Shown here one piece after another: positions 6,889-14,852 of a stretch of 29,402 bases of DNA (position 1 is its first letter; each line of letters starts with the position of its first letter). The position numbers were made by a program, and so were the translations under genes. The stretch is from an uncultured Roseburia sp. Lineage in GTDB: Bacteria > Bacillota > Clostridia > Lachnospirales > Lachnospiraceae. The DNA lies in contig CANTEO010000032.1 in NCBI GenBank assembly GCA_947652855.1, positions 1 through 29,402 on the forward strand, given 5' to 3'. Under the pieces are notes generated by a model that ran no database searches, was not told where the DNA came from, and worked only from the letters and a program-made list of their open reading frames with translations.

Positions 6889-8310
6889 TCATTCCTCCAC
6901 AAAAACCCTGCGCAGGCGGGAAAGCCCCTCCCGCATCTCGCTTTCCGAAAGCCCGCCGTACCCCAATAGCAAGGTCGGGCCAGCCCCTCCTTTTTTTGCC
7001 GTGCCAAAAACCATGTACTCTTCCAAAGCGTAGACGCGCACGCCTTCCTTTTTCGCATCCTCTGCAATGCGAAGCGCGTCCGTCTCCCCATGCGCCTCCA
7101 CAAGCAGATGCATCCCCGCATAATCGCCGTAGATCCGCTTCACCCAAGGCTCGTCTTTCAGCAAAGAAAGGAATATGTCGTGCTTCGCCTTATAAACCCG
7201 ACGCATTTTGTTTAAATGCCGCTCAAAATAGCCCCGCCTCAAAAACATTGTCAAAAGCGCCTGCTGCTCCCTTGGAACCGTTGACGAATAAAAGCCGCAG
7301 TTCTTTCGGTAATTCGCAAGAAGACGCTCTGGAAGGGCCATATAGCTGACGCGGACCGCCGGGCTGACGCTTTTGGAAAACGTGCCGATGTAAATCACCG
7401 TCCCATGCGCGTCGCTGCCCTGCAGGGACGGAATCGGCTTTCCCCTGTAGCGGAATTCGCTGTCATGGTCGTCCTCGATGATATACCTTCCGCTTGCCAT
7501 GGACGCCCACTGCAAAAGCTGCAGCCGCCGCTTCATGGGCATGACCGTCCCCATCGGAAACTGATGGGAGGGCATCGCATAAACGACGTCTGGATTCAGC
7601 CTGTCAATCTCCTCCATGGAAATCCCGCCGCCGTCCCACCCTGTCAAGAGCATTTCATGCCCCATCTGAAAAAGCGTCCCATACGCCTTCAGATAGGTCG
7701 GGTTCTCCATCGCCACGCGCTTTCTCTCACCCAGAATATGCGAAAGGAGCATCAGCAGATATTCATTTCCCGCTCCTACCACAATCTGATGCGGACCGCA
7801 GTTCACGCCCCTCGCATGGTAGAGGTAAGCGCAGATGGCCTCCCTAAGCTCCCATTCCCCCGCCGCGTCCCCGGCGCACAGCAGCTTTGGCTGTTCCTCC
7901 GCCAAAAGCTCCCGGGTCAGCTTTCGCCATACGGCATACGGAAAATGCGCATAGTCATTTTCGTCCGCCGAAAAGCAAATGACGCCCTGCGCCTCTGCCG
8001 TCGCCTTCTTCTCTTCCCTCCACGCATCCTCCCGTTTGGGCGGCCCTCCCAGATACAGGCCGGTGACGTCGCCCGCATAGTAGCCGCGGCAAGGCACAGA
8101 CTCAATATAGCCTTCCGAAAGAAGCTGGTCATACGCCAGCTCCACGGTGCTTCTGGAAACCTGCAAATGACGTGATAAAAAACGAGTAGACGGCAATTTT
8201 TCCCCACAGGAAATCTTGCCGCCCACAATCTGGCTCCGTATGTAACTGTAAATTTGCCCATATAGAGGCTTTTCTGAATCACCGTCCAAATGAATCATCA
8301 ATTCAAACAT
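6889..8310 (-). CDS. MocR-family transcriptional regulator (GntR HTH plus aminotransferase domain)
   Basis: A 473-residue PLP-dependent regulator. Residues 1-80 form a GntR winged helix (LYGQIYSYIRSQIVGGKI, then KLPSTRFLSRHLQVSRSTVE). After a variable linker, residues 115-473 form a fold-type I aminotransferase domain. The PLP lysine is K313 in GTFSKSVSP, and the ring-nitrogen aspartate region is EDDHDSEFRY (279-288), with His where Tyr is more usual. Family members (GabR, PdxR, TauR) sense PLP and amino-compound metabolites and usually control adjacent genes; here the adjacent genes give no clear target. The start is ATG 8310, with GGAGGGAGGA just upstream; longer in-frame extensions lack a site. 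It lies 80 bases after the DUF2225 gene. Confidence 0.9.
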   Translation of the reverse strand: MFELMIHLDGDSEKPLYGQIYSYIRSQIVGGKISCGEKLPSTRFLSRHLQVSRSTVELAYDQLLSEGYIESVPCRGYYAGDVTGLYLGGPPKREDAWREEKKATAEAQGVICFSADENDYAHFPYAVWRKLTRELLAEEQPKLLCAGDAAGEWELREAICAYLYHARGVNCGPHQIVVGAGNEYLLMLLSHILGERKRVAMENPTYLKAYGTLFQMGHEMLLTGWDGGGISMEEIDRLNPDVVYAMPSHQFPMGTVMPMKRRLQLLQWASMASGRYIIEDDHDSEFRYRGKPIPSLQGSDAHGTVIYIGTFSKSVSPAVRVSYMALPERLLANYRKNCGFYSSTVPREQQALLTMFLRRGYFERHLNKMRRVYKAKHDIFLSLLKDEPWVKRIYGDYAGMHLLVEAHGETDALRIAEDAKKEGVRVYALEEYMVFGTAKKGGAGPTLLLGYGGLSESEMREGLSRLRRVFVEE

Positions 8311-8390
8311 CGTATCCTCCCTCCTGCATGGAGCAGAGGCGCAAGTCCCGCTAAAGCGCAAGCCGGCCCCTCCTCCCGTGCCAGGCTCAA

Positions 8391-9158
8391 TCAGGAATCG
8401 GCTTTCTTAATCCCCTCTAAAATCTCATACTTCAGATCCAGGGCCTTGTCTTTCATCCTCCGGTCCACCGTCTGAGAGGACAGGATATTGCTGATGGCCT
8501 TTGAAGCGAAATAATACTCCTTAAAATGGCACGCCAAGCACGCCATAAGGTAATCCAGCGTATAGGAATCCATGCCGCAGATCGGGAAATTCTCGCCCGC
8601 GACCGCCGCCTGAAAGCCGTCAAACGCCTTTTTATAATATACTTCCTGCACCTTGCGGATCTCCGCTTTTTTCGCCTTCTCCCCGTCCGTGCCTTCCGGC
8701 ATCTCATCCGCCACGGAACGGTACAGCCAGGAAATCTTAAGGCAGGTGTAGGCGACCTCGCTGCCTTTGGCCTTCTTCACTTCCGAGCAGGTCATGGCGC
8801 GCTTGTAGCGCGTAATCGCCTCCGCATAATCAATCGTCTCCGCCGGCTCCACAAGGCCCGGCTCAAATTTAGAGCAGACCTGCTCCTTCACCAGCTGAAC
8901 CTGCCCCTTCGTCAAATGCTCAAAGTACCGGCTCATGGCCGCGTACCCGCAATACGGGCAGGCATACACATCATATTTTAAGGTGTCGATGTCCCGAAAC
9001 CGGGGCCGAAGGTCAAAATCCGGCTGTAGGCGGCGCAGCTTCGCGCTCCGGATCACCCTCGTCTCGAATGTTTTGTCGCATATGGTGCAGGTCACGTGCT
9101 TGTTATACAAAAAATCTGCCTCTGACGGCTGCTTCACTTCTTTTGGCTCTTGATTCAT
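8391..9158 (-). CDS. DUF2225 family protein with zinc-ribbon motifs
   Basis: A 255-residue soluble protein of the DUF2225 family found in Firmicutes; no function has been established that I know of. Two CxxC pairs, CTIC (C24, C27) and CPYC (C67, C70), probably bind zinc in a ribbon-like N-terminal domain. The rest is mostly helical, with TPR-like segments (for example KAFDGFQAAVAGENFP and the YLMACLACHFKEYYFASKAI region). The start ATG 9158 is preceded by AAAGGAG; an upstream TTG at 9182 would add eight residues but is poorly placed. It lies 35 bases after glnS on the same strand, so the two are probably co-transcribed. Confidence 0.85.
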   Translation of the reverse strand: MNQEPKEVKQPSEADFLYNKHVTCTICDKTFETRVIRSAKLRRLQPDFDLRPRFRDIDTLKYDVYACPYCGYAAMSRYFEHLTKGQVQLVKEQVCSKFEPGLVEPAETIDYAEAITRYKRAMTCSEVKKAKGSEVAYTCLKISWLYRSVADEMPEGTDGEKAKKAEIRKVQEVYYKKAFDGFQAAVAGENFPICGMDSYTLDYLMACLACHFKEYYFASKAISNILSSQTVDRRMKDKALDLKYEILEGIKKADS

Positions 9159-9193
9159 CCTTCTCTCCTTTTTTCTATTCAATGAAAATCCGT

Positions 9194-10864
9194 TTACTTT
9201 TGTGCCGGAAGCTTAAAAGAGCTTTTCATGGAAACAATGCGGTTAAACACTGGCTGGCCCTCCACGCTGTCTTTCGCGTCCACGCAAAAATACCCCTGCC
9301 TTACAAACTGAAAGCTGTCATAGGGCTTTGCGTCCGCCGCGTAAGGCTCCACATAGCAGTCTTGAAGCGTCGTCATGGAATTGGGGTTTAAATTCAAGGA
9401 ACCGTCCTCATTGTACACCCCAAGCTCCTCATCCACAATATTTTCATACAGGCGCGCCGTAACGCGCTTCGCCGCAAATGCCGGAACCCAATGGATCGTC
9501 CCTTTCACTTTCCTGCCGTCCGGGCTCATCCCGCCCTTGCTCGCCGGGTCATATGTGCAGTGAATCTCCACTACCTTTCCGTCCTCATCCTTGACGCAGC
9601 CGCTGCAAGTCACAAAATACGCCTGCATCAGGCGGACTTCATTGCCCGGGTACATACGGAAATATTTTTTGGGAGGCTCCTCCATAAAATCCTCCCTGTC
9701 AATGTAAAGCTCCCTGCCAAACGGGATCGTATGCGTCCCAAGCTCCTCATTCTCCACGTTGTTGACCAGGGTAAGCTCCTCCGTCTGCCCCTCGGGATAA
9801 TTGTCAATCACAAGCTTTATGGGATCCAAAACCGCCATGACGCGGGATTTCTTTCGTTTTAAGTCTTCTCGGATGCAGTATTCCAGCATGGCATAATCCA
9901 CAGAGCTGTTTCCTTTGGAGACGCCGCAAAGCTCCACAAACCGCTGAATGGACTCCGGCGTGAACCCCCTCCTGCGAAGGGCCGCGATGGACACCAGGCG
10001 CGGGTCGTCCCAACCATCCACAATCTTCTCTTCCACCAGCCGCTTAATGTATCGTTTTCCGGTCACCACGTTCGTCAGGTACAGCTTTGCAAACTCAATC
10101 TGCTTCGGCGGGCATTCATACTCCAATTCACGCACGACCCAGTCGTATAATGGCCTGTGGTCTTCAAACTCCAAGGTGCAGATCGAATGGGTGATCCCCT
10201 CAATCGCGTCCTCGATCGGATGCGCAAAGTCATACATCGGGTAAATGCACCACTCGTCTTTCGTGTTATGATGCTCCATGTGCGCCACGCGATAAATGAC
10301 GGGATCCCTCATGTTCATGTTTGGGGAGGCCATGTCAATCCTGGCGCGAAGCACCTTCTCCCCGTCTTTATACTTCCCGGCCTTCATCTCCTCAAAGAGC
10401 CGTAAATTCTCATCCACGCTTCGGCCTGCCGAGGGATCCTCCTTCCCCGCCTCCGTCAGCGTCCCGCGGTAAGCGCGAATCTCCTCCGCGCTTAAATCTG
10501 ACACATAGGCCTTGCCTTTTGCGATCAGCTTTACCGCGGCTTCATACATCTGCCTGAAATAATCCGACGCAAAAAACAGGCGGTCCTCCCAATCCGCGCC
10601 CAGCCACTTCACGTCTTCTTTAATGGACTCGACAAATTCTATTTTTTCCTTCGTCGGGTTCGTGTCGTCAAAACGAAGGTTGAACTTCCCGCCGTATTTT
10701 TTCGCAAGGCCCGCATTTAAAAGTATGGATTTTGCATGGCCGATATGCAAATATCCATTCGGCTCCGGAGGGAACCTGGTATGCACCGCCCCGCAATGGC
10801 CCTCCGAAAGATCTTTTTCAATGATCTGCTCTATAAAATTCTTTGATTCCTTCTCCTGTTCCAT
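9194..10864 (-). CDS. glnS: Glutamine--tRNA ligase
   Basis: The 556-residue class Ic aminoacyl-tRNA synthetase charges tRNA-Gln with glutamine. The Rossmann-fold ATP site motif PPEPNGYLHIGH (residues 32-43) is intact. The C-terminal beta-barrel anticodon-binding region typical of GlnRS follows (EVRLMQAYFV, DGRKVKGTIHWV, YFCVDAKDS). The class I KMSKS loop, MSKRK in E. coli GlnRS, is here TGKRY (268-272), keeping the Lys-Arg pair. Length and domain order match bacterial GlnRS. The start ATG 10864 has AAAGGCGG upstream. It begins only 28 bases after the rplT terminator, and no promoter is visible in that gap. Confidence 0.97.
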   Translation of the reverse strand: MEQEKESKNFIEQIIEKDLSEGHCGAVHTRFPPEPNGYLHIGHAKSILLNAGLAKKYGGKFNLRFDDTNPTKEKIEFVESIKEDVKWLGADWEDRLFFASDYFRQMYEAAVKLIAKGKAYVSDLSAEEIRAYRGTLTEAGKEDPSAGRSVDENLRLFEEMKAGKYKDGEKVLRARIDMASPNMNMRDPVIYRVAHMEHHNTKDEWCIYPMYDFAHPIEDAIEGITHSICTLEFEDHRPLYDWVVRELEYECPPKQIEFAKLYLTNVVTGKRYIKRLVEEKIVDGWDDPRLVSIAALRRRGFTPESIQRFVELCGVSKGNSSVDYAMLEYCIREDLKRKKSRVMAVLDPIKLVIDNYPEGQTEELTLVNNVENEELGTHTIPFGRELYIDREDFMEEPPKKYFRMYPGNEVRLMQAYFVTCSGCVKDEDGKVVEIHCTYDPASKGGMSPDGRKVKGTIHWVPAFAAKRVTARLYENIVDEELGVYNEDGSLNLNPNSMTTLQDCYVEPYAADAKPYDSFQFVRQGYFCVDAKDSVEGQPVFNRIVSMKSSFKLPAQK

Positions 10865-10892
10865 TCGATCCGCCTTTCCTCTTAAGCCTTTG

Positions 10893-10919
10893 AAAAAAAC
10901 TCCCGGAGCGTTCCGGGAG
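10893..10919 (-). terminator. Rho-independent terminator of infC-rpmI-rplT
   Basis: On the minus strand, an 8-bp GC-rich stem (10900-10907 with 10912-10919) with a 4-base loop is followed immediately by seven T residues (10893-10899). It lies 18 bases after the rplT stop and just upstream of glnS. It is one of the strongest terminators in the window. Confidence 0.92.
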
Positions 10920-10937
10920 CCTGTCCTTCCAAATGAT

Positions 10938-11294
10938 TTAAGCTACTTTGCTTTTCGCTATTTCCGCCAATTCCGCAAAACCCTCCGCGTCGTTGACCGC
11001 CATCTCCGCCAACATCTTGCGGTTGATCTCCACATCCGCCAATTTCAGGCCATGCATAAACTGGCTGTAAGATATTCCGTTCATCCTCGCGGCTGCGTTG
11101 ATACGCGCGATCCAGAGCTGACGGAACTGCCGTTTCCTCTCTTTCCTGCCTGAGTATGAGCTTGTCAAAGCCCTCATGACAGACTGCTTCGCCACCCTGT
11201 ACTGCTTTGACCTCGCGCCCCTGTATCCTTTCGCCAGCTTTAATATCCGGTTATGCCTTTTCTTGGCGTGCAAACCGCCTTTTACTCTTGCCAT
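10938..11294 (-). CDS. rplT: 50S ribosomal protein L20
   Basis: The 118-residue basic protein binds 23S rRNA early in large-subunit assembly. It matches L20 throughout: the ARVKGG N-terminus, KRHNRILKLAKGYRGARSK, and the RQLWIARINAAARMNG segment. L20 is also the known autogenous repressor of its own operon in bacteria, acting through leader RNA, which fits the structured leader at 12043-12257. The gene is 23 bases after rpmI and is followed by the operon terminator. Confidence 0.98.
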   Translation of the reverse strand: MARVKGGLHAKKRHNRILKLAKGYRGARSKQYRVAKQSVMRALTSSYSGRKERKRQFRQLWIARINAAARMNGISYSQFMHGLKLADVEINRKMLAEMAVNDAEGFAELAEIAKSKVA

Positions 11295-11317
11295 GTCGGT
11301 CCCTCCTTAACTGAATT

Positions 11318-11515
11318 CTATAAATATGGTAAAATCTTCTTCATGTTCTTCTCATTTGACGAATCCACGATCGTAGGCTTCCTAAGATTCCTCTTCTTCT
11401 TCGCGGTCTTCTTGGTCAAAATGTGCCTTTTATACGCTTTATTCCTTTTTAACTTTCCTGTTCCCGTGGCTTTAAAACGCTTCGCCGCCGCTCTTTTGGT
11501 TTTCATTTTTGGCAT
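11318..11515 (-). CDS. rpmI: 50S ribosomal protein L35
   Basis: The 65-residue, strongly basic protein of the large ribosomal subunit opens with MPKMKTKRAAAKRFKATGTG, the L35 signature, and has the usual length. The ribosome site lies in the 20-base gap after infC (AGGAGG just upstream of the ATG at 11515). It is the middle gene of infC-rpmI-rplT. Confidence 0.98.
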   Translation of the reverse strand: MPKMKTKRAAAKRFKATGTGKLKRNKAYKRHILTKKTAKKKRNLRKPTIVDSSNEKNMKKILPYL

Positions 11516-11535
11516 TGTGTGTCCTCCTTAAAATG

Positions 11536-12042
11536 CTATTTTTTCTCCGAAAGCACCATGCTGATGCTTCTGCCCTCTACTTTCGGCGCTTTCTCTATGA
11601 CTGCCGCATCTGCAAGGCTCTCCGCAAAATCATCCAGGATATGCCTGCTGCTCTGCATATGCGCCATCTCACGGCCGCGGAACCGCAGCGTGACTTTCAC
11701 CTTATTACCTTTTTCAAGGAATTTCTTAGCCGCGTTCATTTTGGTGTTCAAATCATTCGTGTCAATGTTCGGCGACATACGGATTTCCTTGATCTCAACA
11801 ACCTTCTGCTTCTTTTTGGCCTCTTTTTCTTTCCTCGCCAATTCATACCTGTATTTCCCATAGTCAATAATCTTGCATACAGGCGGCTTTGCCGTCGGCG
11901 CGATTTTCACCAAATCAAGCTCCGCCTCCTCAGCCAGCCTCATCGCCTCTCTGGACGGCATGATGCCAAGCTGCTCTCCGTTTACCCCAATCAGGCGCAC
12001 TTCTCTGTCCCTGATCTGTTCATTAATCATTAATTCGCTAAT
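11536..12042 (-). CDS. infC: Translation initiation factor IF-3, AUU start
   Basis: The 168-residue factor binds the 30S subunit, proofreads start codon and initiator tRNA pairing and prevents premature subunit joining. The N-domain contains INEQIRDREVRLIG, then the lysine-rich linker (ELARKEKEAKKKQK), then the C-domain (IRMSPNIDTNDLNTK and RFRGREMAH). The best start is an ATT codon at 12040-12042: a GGAGGT lies eight bases upstream, while the first in-frame ATG (12030) is too far from any site. AUU starts are a known autoregulatory device in infC, since IF-3 itself discriminates against them. It leads the infC-rpmI-rplT operon behind a long structured leader. Confidence 0.95.
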   Translation of the reverse strand: MSELMINEQIRDREVRLIGVNGEQLGIMPSREAMRLAEEAELDLVKIAPTAKPPVCKIIDYGKYRYELARKEKEAKKKQKVVEIKEIRMSPNIDTNDLNTKMNAAKKFLEKGNKVKVTLRFRGREMAHMQSSRHILDDFAESLADAAVIEKAPKVEGRSISMVLSEKK

Positions 12043-12257
12043 GGTTGCGCACCTCCAAAATAAATAATATGACATTCTATAGGAAAGCGCTTTCGCGCCA
12101 TAGTATGGCAAGATCTTTTCTATAGAATAAAAAAAGCAGATAGGCAGACTATCCACTTCGAATTTCAGGCGCAACGCACTTGCGTTGCAGAAATATGAAC
12201 CATAAGTCGCCCAATCGCGCTTAGGTGAGAGCGGATACTCTACTTGCTTTCAACAGC
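12043..12257 (-). ncRNA. L20-type leader of infC-rpmI-rplT
   Basis: The roughly 215-base untranslated leader of the operon is highly structured. On the minus strand it contains, in order: a hairpin CCTAAGCGC... pairing with GCGACTTATGG; a strong 8-bp hairpin at 12171-12188; a terminator-like stem with a T run (12129-12156); and a 9-bp outer stem (12074-12082 with 12120-12128) enclosing a smaller GCCATA/TATGGC hairpin. Position, length and the AGAG...CTCTCACC motif fit the Firmicutes L20 leader, by which L20 controls this operon through attenuation. The exact Rfam match needs a covariance search. Confidence 0.75.
12129..12156 (-). terminator. Attenuator terminator inside the L20 leader
   Basis: On the minus strand, GTGGATAG (12149-12156) pairs with CTATCTGC (12136-12143), with two wobble pairs, across a 5-base loop. 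It is followed at once by seven T residues (12129-12135). It lies upstream of infC within its leader, as expected for premature termination controlled by L20. Confidence 0.6.
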
Positions 12258-12263
12258 CTATTT

Positions 12264-12292
12264 ACCATAACATACCTAACCTTATGTGTCAA
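12264..12292 (-). promoter_or_regulatory. Promoter of infC-rpmI-rplT
   Basis: On the minus strand, a perfect TTGACA (12287-12292), a 17-base spacer and TATGGT (12264-12269), preceded by TGT, which makes it an extended -10. The start of transcription is expected near 12257. Confidence 0.85.
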
Positions 12293-12327
12293 GTTTTTTT
12301 CAAAAAATAATTCGAGCCTTCCAAATC

Positions 12328-12672
12328 TCAACTCTTCTTTAAGCCAATGAACCGGTTCCGGTAAAGGATCCTGACATATTCGACCAGGCGCCCTATGACA
12401 GGCTCCGCCTCTTCGCCAAAGCGATTCGACAACAGCTTAGAAATCTCAAACACGCTCCGCTCCCCATTTATCTGCCGCCAAACAAAGCTCCCATATTCAT
12501 CCAACGCGATCCGGCTGACTGGCGGGCGCCGAAACGCCTTTTGCGCCAGCCAATTGTAAAATCCCCGGTTCCTCACATGGACAGTGACGGCCCCTCCGTC
12601 GCCTTCCTCCCACGCATAGTCCGGGTTGCGCGTAACAATCAAATCTAAAAAATTCGTTTCCTTCCTGCTCAA
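12328..12672 (-). CDS. PqqD-like protein (stand-alone RRE fold)
   Basis: A 114-residue protein of the PqqD family, whose small winged-helix domain (the RiPP recognition element) binds the leader of a precursor peptide in peptide-modifying pathways. The core RIALDEYGSFVWRQINGERS, followed by the ISKLLSNRFG helix and a final LYRNRFIGL strand, is typical of the family. An additional N-terminal 50 residues resemble a stand-alone form. The only plausible start is a TTG at 12672, with AGGAAGGG about eight bases before it, because an in-frame stop lies seven codons further up. It is 47 bases downstream of the OPT transporter gene, and no radical SAM enzyme or precursor peptide is visible nearby, so its partner is unknown. 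Confidence 0.75.
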   Translation of the reverse strand: MSRKETNFLDLIVTRNPDYAWEEGDGGAVTVHVRNRGFYNWLAQKAFRRPPVSRIALDEYGSFVWRQINGERSVFEISKLLSNRFGEEAEPVIGRLVEYVRILYRNRFIGLKKS

Positions 12673-12719
12673 AGCTCCCGCCCTTCCTGCCTATGCCCTT
12701 AGGCAATCCTTTTTTCACG

Positions 12720-14654
12720 TCAGCTTCCCTTCCTACAGCACGCCCTCCACAAAGAGAGCGCAAGCAGCGCAAACGCCGCCAAGCCCAACAGATTCCCGAC
12801 ATTGGCGTCGGCAAGCGCCGGCATGAGGCCAGGAAGCCAGCCGCCGACGACGTCGCCCGCCGTCTTCCCCTTTCCTGCCGGAATGATGGCAAGAATCGCT
12901 AAAGAAATGCCCACAAGGCCCTCTCCCGCAATCAGGCCGGAGGAATATAAAACGCCGTTTGCGTCCGCATCCTCCTTTTCCTTCTCATTTTGCCCGTTTT
13001 TCTTGTCAACCAGCCACTTCACGACGCCGCCAGCCACCATCGGCGTGCTAAGATGGATCGGAAGGTACAGGCCGATAGCGAACGGAAGGACGGGAATGCC
13101 GAGGATTTCTATGACAATCGCGATAAATGCGCCGATGCCAACGAGCGTCCAGGGAAGGTTCCCGCCCATCACGCCCTCCACAATCAGCTTCATCAGCGTC
13201 GCCTGCGGGGCCGGAAGCTCCGAAGAGCCGTACCCCCATGCAAGATCCAGGAGATACAGCACGCTCCCGCTCGCTACGGCGGCGGCAAAAACGCCGACAA
13301 GTTCCCCTATCTGCTGCTTTTTGGGCGTCGCCCCCAAAATATAGCCCGTCTTTAAGTCCTGCGACGTATCGCCTGCAAGCGCCGCGATAATGCAGATCAC
13401 GCCGCCTATTGCAATCGCCGCCGTCATGCCCTCCCGCCCCGTCATGCCAGTCGCTTTTAACACAAGGGACGCGACCAAAAGCGTCGCAATCGTCATGCCG
13501 GAAACCGGGTTGTTGCTGCTGCCCACCAGGCCGACCATGCGGGAAGAGACGGTCGCGAAGAAAAAGCCGAACACAATAATCAAAAACGCCCCGAACAGAT
13601 TGATCGGGATGACCGGGAGCAGCCAAAGGGCAAACGCCAAAACGACGATGCCGGACAAAATGGCCTTAAGGCTCAAATCCTGATTGGTGCGCTCATCCGT
13701 CGCCTCTCCTTTTCCAAATCCCCTTACCGCTCCCCGAAACGTCTGAACGATCAGGGGCAGCGACTTCACCAGGCTTATCACCCCGCCGCAGGCGACTGCG
13801 CCCGCGCCGACATACTTGATATAGTTTGTCCAAATGCCAAAAGAGCCTTTCGCGGCATATACCTCCGCAATGCTTTCGGTGGCCGGGAACAGAACCATAT
13901 CCGCCCCAAACAGCACAATCAGCGGCATAAGCACGAACCACCCCAACACCCCGCCGCAAAATAGGTACGAAGAAATCTTCGGCCCGCAGATATATCCCAC
14001 GCCCAACAGCGCCGGAAGCACATCCATCCCAATTCCAGAGCCTTTATAAGCCGGAATTTCATAATGCACCTCGCTTGGAAACGCCTTTAAGCCATCTGCC
14101 GCCAATTTGTACGCCGAAGAAACCCCAAGCCCGACAAATACGGCCGACGCCTTCGAGCCGCCCTCCTCGCCCGCCACTAACACCTTGGCGCACGCCTTCC
14201 CCTCCGGATAGGGCAGCGTCCCATGCTCCTGCACGATCAGGGCCTTTCGAAGCGGCACCATAAACAAAATGCCCATCGCCCCGCCAATAAACGCAATGGA
14301 TGCGATCTCAAGTAAGGACGGCGACTTGCTCCCCCACTCTGCCGCCCATAAAAATAAAGCAGGCAGCGTAAAAATGACTCCCGCAGCTACGGACTCTCCC
14401 GCGGAGCCGACGGTCTGCACCATATTATTCTCTAATATCGAATTCTTCTTCATGACTTTGCGCATAATTCCCATGGAAATGACGGCCGCCGGAATCGACG
14501 CCGATACCGTCAGGCCCACGCGAAGCCCCAAATACGCATTGGCCCCGCCAAACACGACCGCCAGGACGACGCCAAGCAAAATGGACGTCGGCGTAATTTC
14601 CGGCAATGTCTTTTCGGCGGGGACAAACGGCTTCAATTCTTTCTTTTCATTCAT
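12720..14654 (-). CDS. OPT-family oligopeptide transporter
   Basis: A 644-residue integral membrane protein of the OPT family, proton-coupled importers of short peptides or metal chelates; the substrate is not readable from sequence. About 14-16 hydrophobic segments are present. Family landmarks include the N-terminal EITPTSILLGVVLAVVFGG, NAYLGLRVGLTVSASIPAAV, the EHGTLPYPEGKACAKVL segment and GSSNNPVSGMTIATL. The start ATG 14654 follows AAAGGAG nine to ten bases upstream; a TTG at 14678 is unlikely. It is the first gene of a two-gene unit with the PqqD-like gene and follows the extended -10 promoter at 14681-14686. Confidence 0.92.
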   Translation of the reverse strand: MNEKKELKPFVPAEKTLPEITPTSILLGVVLAVVFGGANAYLGLRVGLTVSASIPAAVISMGIMRKVMKKNSILENNMVQTVGSAGESVAAGVIFTLPALFLWAAEWGSKSPSLLEIASIAFIGGAMGILFMVPLRKALIVQEHGTLPYPEGKACAKVLVAGEEGGSKASAVFVGLGVSSAYKLAADGLKAFPSEVHYEIPAYKGSGIGMDVLPALLGVGYICGPKISSYLFCGGVLGWFVLMPLIVLFGADMVLFPATESIAEVYAAKGSFGIWTNYIKYVGAGAVACGGVISLVKSLPLIVQTFRGAVRGFGKGEATDERTNQDLSLKAILSGIVVLAFALWLLPVIPINLFGAFLIIVFGFFFATVSSRMVGLVGSSNNPVSGMTIATLLVASLVLKATGMTGREGMTAAIAIGGVICIIAALAGDTSQDLKTGYILGATPKKQQIGELVGVFAAAVASGSVLYLLDLAWGYGSSELPAPQATLMKLIVEGVMGGNLPWTLVGIGAFIAIVIEILGIPVLPFAIGLYLPIHLSTPMVAGGVVKWLVDKKNGQNEKEKEDADANGVLYSSGLIAGEGLVGISLAILAIIPAGKGKTAGDVVGGWLPGLMPALADANVGNLLGLAAFALLALSLWRACCRKGS

Positions 14655-14680
14655 CGCTATGCTCTCCTTTGTTACCAATC

Positions 14681-14686
14681 AGTATA
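14681..14686 (-). promoter_or_regulatory. Extended -10 promoter of the OPT gene
   Basis: On the minus strand, TGT followed by TATACT (14681-14686) forms an extended -10 about 27 bases before the OPT start codon. No good -35 is seen 17 bases upstream, which is acceptable for an extended -10 promoter. It lies downstream of the terminator at 14783-14825. Confidence 0.5.
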
Positions 14687-14782
14687 ACAAGATTTGGCGG
14701 CAAATATACCTTTTTTATAAATACAACCCCGCCAAACTGCTCCATGCGCTACAGGATAAGAAGCCAGGGTTTCCTGCAAAGG

Positions 14783-14825
14783 AAAAAAATCAAAACGGCG
14801 TCCGCCAATGCAGACGCCGTTTTGA
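14783..14825 (-). terminator. Strong terminator of the small sigma-28-driven gene
   Basis: A perfect 13-bp stem (14790-14802 with 14813-14825) has a 10-base loop. On the minus strand it is followed immediately by seven T residues (14783-14789). It lies 27 bases after the stop of the small gene at 14853, isolating that unit from the OPT gene. Confidence 0.92.
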
Positions 14826-14852
14826 CCGTTTTTTGCTTGCTTGCGCAAGACG

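Noticed and set aside
6765..7349. Plus-strand 194-codon frame across the MocR end
   Set aside because: It is Arg/Pro/Ala-rich low-complexity translation opposite a clear MocR aminotransferase domain and lacks a ribosome site.
10865..10892. T-box riboswitch ahead of glnS
   Set aside because: Only 28 bases separate the terminator and the start codon; there is no room for a T-box.
13048..13626. Long antisense and alternate-frame ORFs across the OPT gene
   Set aside because: They are shadows of a GC-rich membrane protein gene: Arg/Gly/Pro-rich, with no ribosome sites or family resemblance.
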